From Euphorbia lathyris (Eukaryota; Streptophyta; Magnoliopsida; Malpighiales; Euphorbiaceae), in NCBI RefSeq assembly GCF_963576675.1, contig NC_088917.1, forward strand, positions 73,456,610 to 73,520,609: 64,000 bases of DNA, given 5' to 3'. This document shows, in pieces, positions 44,833 through 56,972 of the stretch. Within the stretch, counting starts at the first letter, position 1, and every line of letters begins with the position of its first letter. The notes under the pieces are model-generated. The model made no database searches. It saw nothing but the letters and a program-made list of their open reading frames with translations, and was not told the origin of the DNA. A program made the translations under genes and the position numbers.

Positions 44833-46900
44833 TTGAGGGGTGAACATCTTGAAAATGAAGTTGACACTGATGAATTGCGGTTTCATTATGAGCCTTACAT
44901 TGAGGAACATATCATAGACCATCACCAAACATATGGCGAGTTTGTTGTGTCCATTGACCAATTAACCGGTGATGAGCTTATTCATACTAGGGAAAATGTG
45001 AGAAATTATAGGAATAGGTTGAAAGGAATTACTAAAGAGAAGTTGATTAGAGGATTGTATGTACAGATGATTGGTGATAGTACTAATGAAGCAGGAACCG
45101 AGGTTGTAGGAGGTGAGACTATTATTAATGAAAATACCGTTTACAATTAGATGGATGATCTTGGGGGTTTCGTCAACAGTAGTGAAGAATCTGATGGGTC
45201 TGTATATTATGATGCCAGTGATTATGGAAGTTATTACAGTGATTCTGATGACGAGTATAAAAATGATGCACTTAGAATTAAGAGGGATGCGATTAAGTTT
45301 GATAGTAAAGCCCATTTGCCAAATTTTTTTCTTGATATGGTGCTTGATAGTGCAGACCAGTTTTGATCAGCAGTTACTAAATATGTTGTCATTAAGGGAG
45401 TAGATGTCAGAATGACTAAGAATGAGCCATTAAGGTTAAGGGTTGTGTGTAAATAGGATAAGGCTTGTCCATGGGTGTTGTATATTAGTGACATGGGAGC
45501 GAAAGGGAATTTAACTGTGAGAACATATATTCTCCATCACCAATTTCGTAGGTTGAATAAGATCCAAAACGCCAATAGTAAATTCATTGCCTTACAATAT
45601 AAAACATTTATCATCATTCACCATGCCATAAAATTACGTGACTTGGTCAAACTTGCAAAGATTGATCTTAAAATCCATGTTAGTATCTCAGCATGTAGAA
45701 ATGCAAAAAGAAGAATTCTTAGAGAACTGCTTGGGGATTACACAATTCAATATGCACGACTATATAATTATGTTGGTGAAATTAGGAAGTCGAACCCTAA
45801 GACTACATGTCTGGTTAGTAGTAGGATACTATCAGAAGGGGGTGAACCAACTTTCCTTAGGTTTTACATATATTTTGACGCCTTAAAGAAAGAGTGGAAA
45901 GTTGGTTGTAGACTAATTCTTGGTTTTGATGGTTGCTTTTTTAAGGAGATTTGCAAAAGATAACTTCTATGTGCTGTAAGGAGAGATGGGAACAATCAGA
46001 TGTTTCCTGTTGGATAGGCTATATGCGAGGTTGAAAACACAACTAATTGGTCATGGTTTCTAACATGTTTGAAGGCTGAGCTTGACTTGAAGGACGGTGC
46101 AGGCTTCACAATTATTTCAGACATGCAAAAGGTAATTTACTTTGTACAATTCATAGCATATATTATCTCAAAAATGGCACCAACTTCGTAATGGTTGATA
46201 TGTGTAGGGATTGATTCCCTTAGTAAGGGAAGTGATACCAGATGTTTTTCACAAGATGTGTGTCAGACACATTTATGCTGCTTGGTCAAAGAAGTTTAGT
46301 GGTGATGAGAGGAAAATGGCTTTTTGGGCCGTGTCGAAAAGTACATATATGAATCAATTGACAGAGAACACCAAGCAATTGAATTTATTGGGTGATGGTA
46401 TTTGTGAAGCAGTTGTAGAGTATCTGTTGCACACTTGGTGCAAGGCATTTTCCCCCAAAAATGCCAAGTGCGATGTGGTAGACAATAATATGTGTGCAAC
46501 GTTTAATGGGTTGATTTTGGATACTAGGACGAAGCCTATCATCAGTATGGTAGATGAGATTAGGCAACAAGTTATAAAAAAGAAATGTTAGCAAGAGAAA
46601 ATCAGTTGATAGTTGGAAAGGAAATATCAGCCCCTAAGCAATGAAGAAGGTTGGAAAAAATGAATTGCAATCACAAGACTGGATGATTGACTGGAACGAT
46701 GAGGAGGCCTATGAGGTGACATTGATCTTCAATTTCGCACATCGGCATACATTTGATCTTTTGAAGAGAGAATGCTCATGTACAGCGTGAGATCTAACTC
46801 GGATACCTTCTTCCCATGCTATACGATTGGATATGAAATGTAACCTTTGTAAAGATACAAGTCACAATGTAAGGACATGTCCAAAGAAGAAAGATAATCC
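44833..46900 (+). pseudogene. MuDR-like (MULE) transposase, degenerate
   Basis: Decayed remains of a Mutator transposase. 44833-45363 is an N-terminal acidic region broken by TAG and TGA stops. At 45470-45960 lies the MULE N-terminal DNA-binding part, running into the catalytic FDGCFFKEICKR motif. The frame then continues through TAA and TAG stops to ISDMQKG, an intron (46132-46207, gtaatt...tgtgtag), and GLIPLVREVIPDVFHKMCVRHIYA (split here as GLIPL.. and CVRHIYAAW). A SWIM-type CSC..H and a zinc knuckle CNLCKDTSHNVRTC close it at ~46770-46885. Transposase of this family excises and inserts MULEs with 9-bp duplications. At least six nonsense changes make it inactive. Terminal repeats were not found. 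Confidence 0.85.
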
Positions 46901-46982
46901 TCATGTATCTAAGTTTTCTATTGTCAATTGTTAATTTAAGTAAATTTGTTGTTAATTGTTAATTTAAGTAAATATATTGTTA

Positions 46983-47326
46983 GAGCAAGTCTGGTGGGTG
47001 TGATTTACTTCTTACCAAATCAAAATTAGTAACAACCAACCACTATATTACATATAACTCTTTTTGGTTTGTTACTCTCTTTTTCATAACAATCAATTTA
47101 TCAACAAAAATGATTTTTTGAGATGTTGCTTTTATATTGTGAAAGTATAATATTGCTTTTTCATTTTAATGAAAAAATGCTGCATGAGTCCTTTGTTATT
47201 AATTAATATATTTTTCTTACCCTATAAAATTCTAAAGTAACAAATGTTCTCTAATGATTTGTAACTTTTGGTTGTAAATTTTCCGAGGTTGCATTCCCAA
47301 GTTACAACCTCCCATTAGAGATGATC
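46983..47326. mobile_element. MITE, PIF/Harbinger-like (TTA duplication)
   Basis: The ends gagcaagtctggtggg and cccattagagatgatc form an imperfect inverted repeat of the GAGCATCTCCAATGGG type. They are flanked by TTA at 46980-46982 and 47327-47329. 344 bp, non-coding, lying just after the MuDR remnant. Confidence 0.55.
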
Positions 47327-47481
47327 TTAATATAGAAACATATGCATTTAATAGCATAATGATAATATAGCAGCATCTACAACAACAATAATGATGATAA
47401 TATTGATAATTAATTATGTATAAAACAATATGTGCATAAAAATATGCATTTAGTAGCATCTATAATACCATATGCATAAAT

Positions 47482-48163
47482 TTTTTTTTTTTTGATAGTA
47501 ATACTAATATTTCATTAAATCATAACATTGGAAGTACATAAGAGACCAGTAAGGAATAAAACCTTATATACATATAGGCTAAGCCTAATACAAAGTCCAC
47601 GTGGGCAAGAAAATGACTATTAAAAGCAAGAAAATGACTATTAAAAGCAAAAGAAGCCATTAAAGGTACATTAAAAACAACCAACATTTGAACTATACAT
47701 AGATCGTAACTCCAAATTCGCCGCAAAGCAACTGTAGTCCAATCTCCAGTCTTTTAACCATTCTGAAACTTCGGATCTAAGTCCTTTCTTTTACAACCAC
47801 GTAGATCCAGTGATCTACGGATAAAATCTACCGTTTCTGTCCTTGCTAAAACAGAAAAGGTTACAAAAACAAAGAGATTAGCCAAAAGACGCAGTTCAAA
47901 CGGATTCAGATCTACGATAAACTATATAAGATCCAACTAAACAAACTGACACAAACAAAAGAAAAATAACAACGAGAACAGAAAATAAAAAACGGTGGGA
48001 GGAGGAAGAAGGAAGACAAGCTTCCTTCTTCCTCCTCAATGAGACATCAGCGGAGAGGAAGGCAGACGAGGTGACGGCGGTTTAAGAAGGGTGGGGGAGA
48101 AGAAGAAACAGAAAGCGGAGGAGGAGGGAGGCGAGATCTGGAAAAGAGAAAGGAAAGGAGCGT
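47482..48163 (-). mobile_element. Retroposed non-coding sequence with 12-bp target duplication
   Basis: The exact repeat atatgcataaat at 47470-47481 and 48164-48175 flanks a 682-bp insert. A T-run at its left end is the poly(A) of a minus-strand insertion. No ORF is present. The 5' third (on the minus strand) is pyrimidine-rich, like a 5' UTR, and a ~20-bp tandem repeat (aagaaaatgactattaaaagc) is near 47607. It could be an internally deleted LINE or a processed transcript mobilised by one. Confidence 0.75.
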
Positions 48164-48469
48164 ATATGCATAAATATATTAAAATAAATAATTATTAATT
48201 ATAATGTTATATTAATTTGCGGCTCTCTCTTTCCCATAGTGGATAATTCTATAATTTTCCATTTTCTTTCTTTTTTCCTCTTTCACTTTTTAGCTAATTA
48301 TATTTTATTTTTAATAATGGAGTCTGATGTAATGTTGATGTAATAGTGTTTTAATAATATTAATCTTGTCAATCTGTTATACTTTGCATTCGGGTTTTTT
48401 TTTTATCATTTGGTTGACAAGTTTCATTCGGTTCTTATATTTGTCCCCTCTATATAGTACGTCCCTCCT

Positions 48470-48770
48470 TCTAGGAAGAGAAAAGCAAAGAAACAAGCAA
48501 CAACAGCATCTCAACAATCTATAGTAACAATAGCAACCCCTGAACCAACCTAGTCAATAAGCAGGGTAAGATTTAGAACATCAAATGAAGCAAATCTACA
48601 ATCTTCCATTAGTGAATCTATCAAGTTTGCAAATGAGATGAGTGTTCCAAGATCTCTTTCGAAGAAAGAGATACGATAAATTACTTTGACACGACTTGCC
48701 ATGGTGAAGAAAACAAAGAATATTATTAAAGGGTCAAGTAGTCAACCGTACCTTGAAGTTGTGTAGTTTG
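48470..48770 (+). pseudogene. Possible C-terminal exon of the MuDR remnant
   Basis: A broken frame that reads KRKAKKQATTASQQSIV.., a basic and Gln/Ser/Thr-rich tail of the sort that follows the zinc knuckle in MULE transposases, then RVRFRTSNEAN and stops. It would be separated from 46900 by the two insertions above. Suggestive only. Confidence 0.3.
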
Positions 48771-48779
48771 GTGGTGTAA

Positions 48780-49030
48780 AAACATTTGATTAAGCTTTTT
48801 GGTGGTGTAAAATATTTGCTTAAGCATTTTGATACATGTTGATATAATTTGGTATAACTTGATACATTTTGGTACATTTTGATACATATTAGTATAATTT
48901 GGTTCTTTTGGTATAATTTGGTTCTGTTAGTACATCTTAGTATAATTTAGTTCTTTTGGTACATGTTGATACATTTTGGTTCATTTTGGTATATTTCGAT
49001 TCATTTTCAGTACATTTCGATTCAAATGAT
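48780..49030. repeat. Imperfect tandem repeat (gatacattttggtataattt)
   Basis: Many short, irregular copies of gatacattttg and gtataatttggt in a simple T/G-rich tract. Confidence 0.75.
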
Positions 49031-49079
49031 CAATAAATCTAAATAAATGAGTGACACAAGAAACATAGATAATGATGAG

Positions 49080-50080
49080 GAATGTGGATCAAGGGTAGCC
49101 CACTAGGCCCAAACCAATCAAACCCAAGACAAGTAAGGCTCCTAAACCCATAAGCCCACCACATTCATTATAAATACCCCTACAAAAAGAATGTATGACT
49201 CTCTCTCTCTCTCCACTTTACTCCATCTCTCTACTCTTATACTGCTACTAACTTTAGCATCGGAGTGTACATCGAGAGCCTCCTCCGACGCAGGTCCGAC
49301 GATCGGAATGGCAGCAACCTCGCCTCATGTACCTGATCAACTCCGAAGGTCTCACTTCCTCATTAGATAATAATGTACTTTTTTTTGTCTTGTTTTTGTC
49401 TAAATGAAGTCCAAATGATCAACTGCGATCGAACAACAAAATGCCGAAAATGGAAGCTGAAAAATTAAGCAGCAAAGTGCCAAAATGAAACAAGCAAATG
49501 ATTCAATTACAATTACAACACAATGCCAAAATGACTCAACGGCCAAAATGACAAATAAATAGAGTAACAAAGCATAAATAGGACCTTCAGATCAATAAGA
49601 AACTTCCATGGTACGTTTCTCCTATAGGAGAAATCCCCATGCAGCTAGGTCAAAGAGTTCTAGAGTACTTTTTCTAGGATTAGACTCCTAACAGGAGAAG
49701 GAATTCTAACACTTAAAAGACTCTTGATAGATAAATGATTCAGCCTAACCCTTTATATGGACATGTATAACCACATTCTACGGTATGTTACCTATTATCT
49801 CACAACTAATCCATACTCTTCGACTCTTTCTAATCACTTGACTGACTTAGGCATCCGAGCAGACTCGCCGGACTCCGGCCCTTCTCTAACCTTGGATCTA
49901 TTTTACAAGTTGATACACGAAAACCTCAACGAGACGTTAAGACAATTGGTCAAGGTTCGGATATACGGTTATCACCACATAATCATATCAATCGAGTTAT
50001 CTCTTTAAATCGCATTATCACGACATAAACTATCATCCCAAAATAAAACATGATGAAAATATTTCAAAACTTATAACAAA
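49080..50080. other. LTR-like promoter/leader sequence, no gene
   Basis: A TATA-like attataaataccc (49169), a (CT)n tract (49200-49220) and a conserved-looking 'tagcatcggagtgtacatcgag..ccgacgcaggtccgacg' segment together resemble the R-U5 part of plant LTRs. No paired LTR is in the window. 49560-49990 contains similar C/T-rich text. No coding sequence is credible. Confidence 0.35.
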
Positions 50081-50100
50081 AAACAACATTATACATTAAC

Positions 50101-53100
50101 TTAGTATGAACAACAAGATGATTGTTTAGTAGCACTAACTTCATCCACATTAATTTCTTTACCAACAAGAACAATACTACTCTTTAAACCATTATTAGAA
50201 TCACCATTGGAATATTCATGCTGTTCATTATTCATTTTAGATTCTAATGATTTCTGAGTTGTGATTTGATGAATCTTAGTGATCATTTCAAGAAATGCTT
50301 CTTCAACATTCAAATTCTCCATTGCTGATGTTTCTGTGAAACATAATCCTTCCATTTCTGCATATTTTTTGCCCTCTTCTTCACTGGTTTCTCTTGAATT
50401 GCTCAAATCCGATTTGTTTCCGACGAGAATAACAACCATGTCGGAGTTCCCGAATTCTCGGAGCTCCTTTAGCCATTTCTTCACGTTTTCGAAGGTTGCT
50501 CGTCGAGTTATGTCGTATACCAATAATGCTCCTAATGCTCCACGGTAGTAGGAACTTGTTATTGCTCTAAACCTGCAATATTAATAAATTATTAATTTGA
50601 TCACCTAAACAATTTTTTTCTGGCTTAATACAATATGTTTGTACCAACCAAGCACATGGTTCAGGTGGTTAAAGTATTAGATCAGTTTAATCATTCAACA
50701 AGATTCAAATCCTTGAGATGAATGCAGCTGTGAAAGAGTTTTGCCTTTCGAAAAGAACCTATCCGACTCAAATCTGGATTAGTTTGGACTGTCGGTCTAG
50801 GATACCAGATAGATATTAAAAAAAAGTACATATGTTTGTTCCCAACCTAAATCAACTATCAAAAAGTTCCAAATGACCGATATTCTTGTCCAATTAAATT
50901 CAATTATCTCAAAACTTCAACTACCATGTGACATATATGACAAACACTTTGACATGTGGTCAGGGCCGGCCCTGGGCATAGGCCCGGGGTGCGACCGCCC
51001 AGGACCCAAGGCTGAAAGAGGCCCAAAAATATTAATTTTATTGAATATATACTATTTTTTAGTTATACATTTAGCTATAATACCCATTAGATCTAAAAAT
51101 TGATCAAATAATATGATATTTTATGTCTAAAATGAGCCCAAATTTCTATTTTTAGACTTTTAAGTACAATTTTTTTTATTAAGGACCCATCATTTCTTAT
51201 TTCGTCTGGGTCCCTAAAATGTCAGGACCGGCCTGCATGTGGTGGTGCATCTCCCATTTTCCAAATTCAACAAGTTCTATTAAAAATGGACTATCATTTA
51301 GAATTTTTAGAAGTTCAGGAAGGTGGTTGAATTTTGGACCAAATATAGAGAGCAACATATATTCATCCAATCATTTTTAAAAAAATATCCCATCCCTTAA
51401 TCATTTTGATTTTGTATATTGAGTTTCTAATATTTTATTTCAACCCATTCTGATTTTATAAATTTTATATAATTAGTTAGTTCGTAATATTTAATTTAGT
51501 AGCACATTTTATCTGTGTTTGAAATTGTATTTTTTTACAATTTTTCAATAATTATATCACAAAAAAAAGTTTTCACTCTGTTAAAAATACAAATTTTAAA
51601 TACAAATGAAATAAATAACAGTCTATTTCAAGTTTTATATTCAAAACTAATTTTTTAGGTCATAAAGGGTTTATTGTAATTTAAAATAAATCACAATTTT
51701 AATATGTTACCCTAAAAAGGCAAAGGTTCAATCAAAATCAAAATAATCAGAAGTTTTGATATAAATTTTTATTTCTTTTTTAAATTTTGGAGTTTTTTTT
51801 GTTGACAACTACAAAAATTTTATGGTGGATCGAGATTGGTATTAGTCACTCCATTCAAATGATGCCACATCAGTAAATATGGTATCATCTAGTCTATTGT
51901 AGAAAATTTCTATTAATATAGCTGATAAAATATTTTTTACAAATTGTTGTGACTTGAATCTATGGTTAAATAATTTTAGACTAGTTTTTTTTGTTCTTTT
52001 GAGAGATTTAGGTGATGTCTATTTATGCTTTTCAGAAGAGTATTTAGCGTTTCACACTCTAAACCGATGGATATTTAGCATTTGGTTGGTTTTATATAAC
52101 AGCAACATTTTGTATTTTCTATGAAAATTGCAGATTTTTAGAGTTTTTCATAAACAAATGTTTATAGTTATTTTTTTTATAACGAAATTATTATTCTTAT
52201 TTTCATAAAATATGTTTTTTTAACATTATTTCTAATTTTATAACATCATTGACGAATTATTGCGTTTAATTTAATTTTTATTTAGATTATTTTTATTAAT
52301 TTGTGTTAATAAATTTTTTATTTTATAATTTATTAGTTAATTAATTTCAAACATGCAAATTTTGAATTTGAATTGAGATTCTTATGAAAGCAATTGAATG
52401 AGGTTATTCAACCTTGCTCTTTCAAATAAGGAAATCAACCTTTGAATTATTAATTCAAACTTTAATTTGAACTCAACTTGATATAAACCACCTCTTTTTT
52501 TTAACCAATAAAGTAATTAATTCTTAGAAAAAAAAAGGGTTAAGGTGCAAAAATACCCCTAACGTTTTGAGTTAGGAGCAATTTTACCCCTAACGTCTAA
52601 AATGGTGCAATTTTACCCCTAACGTTGGAAACCAAGAGCAATTTTACCCCTAACGTTAATAAATTGGGTCAATTTGAGAAATAATTCATCAAACTTTCTT
52701 CTCGGTCATGAATCTTGTTATCTACACTTCATACATGTGTCATTTTATGAGTAACAAATCACAAACATTTGTTAGGATGTGAAAAAAATAAAAAAATATA
52801 CTGTCTTTTTGTACGGATTAGACAAAAAAAAATTCAAAAAATCCACCGAATTTATAAATATTAATCTCAAATTCTATTATTAAATTATAAAAAACATGAA
52901 ATTCTTTTTTTAGAACGAATTGTTATGCAATTGGTGCAAAATAATGAATAAAAATTTCTGTGTTTTATAATAGTGTCTGAAATTGACCCAATTTATCAAC
53001 GTTAGGGGTAAAATTGCTCTTGGCTTCCAACGTTAGGGGTAAAATTGCACCATTTTAGACGTTAGAGGTAAAATTGCTCCTAGCCCAAAACGTTAGGGGT

Positions 53101-55416
53101 ATTTTTGCACCTTAACCCAAAAAAAATGAAAGAGAAACATTAAAAAAAAATAAAAAAAATAAAAAATGTTCATCTTTTGATATTTTAATTTAAAATATTT
53201 GAATCTAATTTAATGATAAAAAGCATATTATAAAAAAAATGGAAAAGGAAAAATATAATGATAAAGCAAGTTAATATGAAGGGGACAGGTGGGTTTATTA
53301 TAGCAAATTGCTATCATAAACCCATACATCCCTATAAGTAGTAGTCTAGACATACTTTTCCTTATTAATATTTTAATAATATCTTTCTGCATTAATCAAG
53401 GGTTGCTTTTTTAATATATGTATTTATGGGCCCCATAACTATATAGTACTATAAATTAATATTTCCCAAATAAATAATAAAAACCAATAAGCAATTTAAT
53501 GAAAATTAAGAGAATAGATAAATAAACACATGACCTAATAATATGCTCAAATTAGTACTTAACTACTTAACATGGAAAAACTGCCTATTTTTCCAACTGC
53601 AACTTACAGAAGTCAATAAATTTGTTGCAGCAATTATAAAATCATTTCATTTTGTCAAAATTCAATTTTTTTTATAAGAAAATATTCAAATTATAGTACA
53701 AATTGTACATAAAAATATGATTAAGAATGGGTGGCTGAGTCGGTTGGGTTCGGTTACTAAACAAACTAAAATGTTGGTTAGCCGTAATTTCAAGAGTCGA
53801 ATTGTACCAAATAATTAAAATAGGGATAAATTCCAAATTTGCCTCTAACGTTTATGGAAAGTGAAGATTTACTCTTAACGTATGAAATGATACAAATTAC
53901 TCTTAACGATGTCAAGTAAGTTTAATTTTACCTCTATGTAATAGAAAATTTAAGCTGACTGATTTGATAGTATTTGATTATCACGGATCTTCCAAACATA
54001 TTTGTTGACAAAATCAAGTAGTTATGTGTATTTTGAGAGATTGTTTAGACACGTTTTAATAACACAATGCAGTTTTTTTTTTTTTTTTTTGTAATTAACT
54101 TGTATTTGACAGACTTAAATATTGTGATTTCAACATGTATTTGTAAATGGGTTAGTAGCAGAATAATTATTTTAAACATAATTGATATTTGCAAGGTTAT
54201 GTGATAATTAAATATCGAGTTAAATAATAGTAAAACAATATGTTTAAATTTTCTGTCAAGTAAGGATAAAATCGATCTTACTTGACAATATTCGAAGTAA
54301 AATTGCACCATTTCATATGTTAGGTGTAAATATGTACTTCCCAATATTAGGCAAATTTGCACCTTATTCCATTAAAATAGCTGAATTTGACAAAAACGAA
54401 AATTTTCGGTACGATTCGGTTTGGTTTGATTACCAACCAAATATAACTGACATTTCCATATTTCTAATTTAAATGTTTAAAATTTTATAAATTATTAAGT
54501 TTGAGTTTTATTAAATTGGATTGACAACAGTTAATTAAATATCTGAAGATTATAAATTAATTCAATAATGTTAAAATCAAAATTTTGGATTTTTGTCGGA
54601 AAAATTGAAGTAGGAAGAATATATAATATAAATAACTTATATTTTCTTATTAAATATAAATTCGGTTTCTGTTTATTTTTCTTGTGCTTTTAATGGTTTC
54701 TTTTGCTGATTGTAGTCATTTTCTTATCTTTATGGTTTCTGTACTAGGCATAGACTGTACTTATATAAGGTATTGTTCCTTATTCTCTTGTTGTAATTTA
54801 ATGTTTTTCTTCTCTATAAAATGATGTACTTATTTTATAAAAAAAAAAATTCGGGTTGGTTAAACCAATAACCGAATCAATAACCAGATACCAAACAAGA
54901 TTAACAACCAAACCGAACCAAATCGGAGTATAAAATAACCAAACCAAACAAGAATATATTAGTACGGTCATCCGTTTTTTTGGATTTTTTGCTCGGGACT
55001 TGGTCCGTTAGCCTCGATTACTAGAATTCACTCTAGCAGAGATGGTTTTAGACAACTCTCTGTCTCGAAAGGTCTGAGAGTGTTGTAATTGTACTCACGT
55101 ACCCTCTTCCCGAACTCCGTCACGGTTATGTCATACATATATTTTTATAATATGATTTAAAGAAAAAGATATAAAGAAGAGAAGAAGAAGAATACCTTTC
55201 TTGGCCAGCAGTGTCCCAAATTTGAGCTTTGATGATTTTATCAGCAACTTTGATATTCCTATAAGCAAATTCAACACCTATTGTTGGCTTTGAATCTAAT
55301 CTAAATTCATCTTTTGAAAATCTTGATAACAGATTTGATTTTCCAACTCCTGAATCCCCAATTAGTACTGCTTTGAACAGATAATCACACTCTTCTTCAT
55401 ATGATGAATCACCCAT
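50101..55416 (-). CDS. RABA6: Rab GTPase, RABA6 (Rab11-related) type, two exons
   Basis: Exon 1 is 55416-55196 and exon 2 is 50572-50101, with a 4,623-bp GT-AG intron splitting Arg74. The product is 230 residues. All G motifs are present: P-loop GDSGVGKS (20-27), Thr45 in [15 protein letters not shown] (67-73), NKSD (126-129) and ETSA (154-157). The C-terminal Cys227-Cys228 pair (SSCCSY) is the geranylgeranylation site. The N-terminus [15 protein letters not shown] and the [18 protein letters not shown] effector region match the RABA6 subgroup. RabA proteins switch between GDP and GTP forms on trans-Golgi/endosome membranes and steer secretion. The ATG at 55416 is preferred over one 18 codons upstream because it aligns with the family's start. 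The intron is long because a SINE, a hAT MITE and two MULE-type MITEs sit in it. Confidence 0.93.
50650..50829 (+). mobile_element. tRNA-derived SINE
   Basis: Box A tggttcaggtg (50657-50667) and box B attcaaatcc (50703-50712) have the spacing of a Pol III promoter. The body has the 'gcctttcg..gactcaaatctggattagt' segment known from plant SINEs and ends in a short A-run. Similar sequences, atatgtttgt, flank it at 50633-50642 and 50830-50839 and probably extend further with mismatches. It lies in the RABA6 intron, antisense to the gene. Confidence 0.75.
50961..51235. mobile_element. hAT-type MITE with 8-bp target duplication
   Basis: The exact repeat catgtggt at 50953-50960 and 51236-51243 flanks 275 bp with ends cagggccggccctg and caggaccggcctg (inverted, one gap). 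An 8-bp duplication and these ends fit the hAT superfamily. Non-coding; in the RABA6 intron. Confidence 0.88.
52537..53118. mobile_element. Long-TIR MITE with sub-repeated ends
   Basis: 582 bp with terminal inverted repeats of about 145 bp, roughly 95% matched. Each arm contains four 'acccctaacgt' units spaced ~38 bases apart (..caaaaatacccctaacgtt.., ..gcaattttacccctaacgt.. three times). It is flanked by A-runs (9 and 8 bases), which could be a 9-bp duplication. A degraded relative is at 1749-2110. In the RABA6 intron. Confidence 0.9.
53823..54370. mobile_element. MULE-type MITE with exact 9-bp target duplication
   Basis: The repeat attaaaata at 53814-53822 and 54371-54379 is exact. The ends gggataaattccaaatttgcc and ggaataaggtgcaaatttgcc are inverted repeats, continuing with 'taacg' units like the element at 52537. 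548 bp, non-coding, in the RABA6 intron. Confidence 0.85.
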
Positions 55417-56428
55417 TTTCTCAACACAATAAATTAAAAGATAGAATCCAACTTCTTCTTCAAGAATCAAGAATCAAGAATCAAGAACTATGTTGCATAA
55501 AAACGGATGTCGAAAAACGTTACTTCTAAAAAATATAGTTAAGAAACGGTAATAGAAATGAAATCAATCTGAAACAAAAACAGACACGAAACACTAGAGA
55601 GTTTTCGTGTAGCATAGATCAAGGATCAAGAATCAAGAATCAAGAAACCAAGAATCAAGAAATCAAGAATCAAGAACTATGAAATGAAAACGGAAATGGA
55701 AATGAACACTGAAAAATATAACTGCAAGTGATATTGAAAACAGAATAAAAAACAGACACGAAATATATAAACGCTACTTAAAAAGATTTTTCGGTAACAA
55801 AGATCAAGAATCAAGAAAATCAAGAATGAAGACTCAAGAAAATCAAGAAGTTAACCCAAGAAAATCAAGACTGGACGGAGGTAGGACAAAGAATTCAAGA
55901 AATTAACACGAGAGAAGAGAAGGAAAAGATGAAGAGTATAAATGGTGAAAGAAAGTCATGTTTCCACATAAATAAATTCCAAAAAAGTCATACATATATT
56001 AATCAATAAAAAATAATATATAAATCTATCAAAAAAAAAAAACATAATACATCTATCACCCTGCTAAGTTATTCAAATCTTGCAATTGATCCCTAAATTT
56101 TAAAACGTAACACTTCATCAACTTGTTTATTTAGAACAAATAACCTGTCAAATGTCACGTGACAACGTGATAGTAGAAGTTAGTTGTAAAATTTCAGTGC
56201 GTGATTAGAATTTCAAAACTTTACAACTAACCTCTACTATCATGCGCTGTCACGTGAACTTTACAACTAACATCTACTATCACGTGCTGTCATGTGATAT
56301 TTGAGAGATTATTTGGTTCAAATAAACAAATTGATAGGAATTAGTTGTTACGTTTTGAACTTTACGGTGTCAGTTAGAGTTTTTGTACATCTTGAGGGAG
56401 TTGTTAGTGTGTTAGGCCAAAAAATATA
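55417..56428 (-). promoter_or_regulatory. Upstream region of the RABA6 gene
   Basis: The leader and promoter zone contains repeated 'aatcaagaatcaag' units (about 55464-55690 and 55800-55870), a plausible transcribed leader. No clear TATA box was located. 56150-56345 has two inverted-type copies of 'ctactatcacgtgctgtcacgtga', possibly part of an old DNA element and containing CACGTG-like cores. Confidence 0.45.
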
Positions 56429-56923
56429 GGCTTAATATATCATTTGCCCCTGAATTTGTTCAAAAATCTTGATTGGCCTCCTGAACTTTCAAAGTGTTTC
56501 GATAGCCTCCTGAATTTGCCTAAAATATTCAGTTAGCCCATTGAACTTGCATAAACTCGGTTGCAAAAAAGTAAATTAAATGCGGAAGATGTATTTCACG
56601 TGTCTTAGAATGTTATTACATAATTCAAGGATAGAGTTAAAATGAACTTATTACTTACTCGCCTATAAACCTTGTATTCTCTAATATTACAACCGCAATA
56701 CTTCGATCTTGATTGTTACTTTTTTTAAGACGCATGCAACATATTTTTCGCATTTAACTTACTTTTTTTTTGCAACTAAGTGATCAATTGGTTACATTTT
56801 ACGCAAGTTTAGGGGGTTAACTGAACATTTTATGCAAGTTTAGAGAACTATTGGGACACTTTGAAAGTTCAGGGGTCAATCAAACTTTTTGGACAAGTTT
56901 AGTGGGCAAATGATATATTAAGC

Positions 56924-56924
<1 letters not shown>
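56429..56924. mobile_element. MITE with long terminal inverted repeats
   Basis: 496 bp with ends ggcttaatatatcatttgcc and ggcaaatgatatattaagcc. Inverted similarity continues for ~150 bases with 'ttgaactttcaaagtg'-type units. The possible duplication aaatata is at 56422-56428 and 56925-56931. A (TA)n run follows (56928-56971). Related to the element at 63261. Confidence 0.85.

Positions 56925-56972
<48 letters not shown>

Noticed and set aside
50657..50712. A genuine tRNA gene from boxes A and B
   Set aside because: No cloverleaf can be formed around the boxes. A SINE body and A-tail follow, and a direct repeat flanks the unit.
55417..55470. 18-residue N-terminal extension of the RABA6 protein
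   Set aside because: The family start aligns with the ATG at 55416, and the extension resembles no Rab N-terminus.
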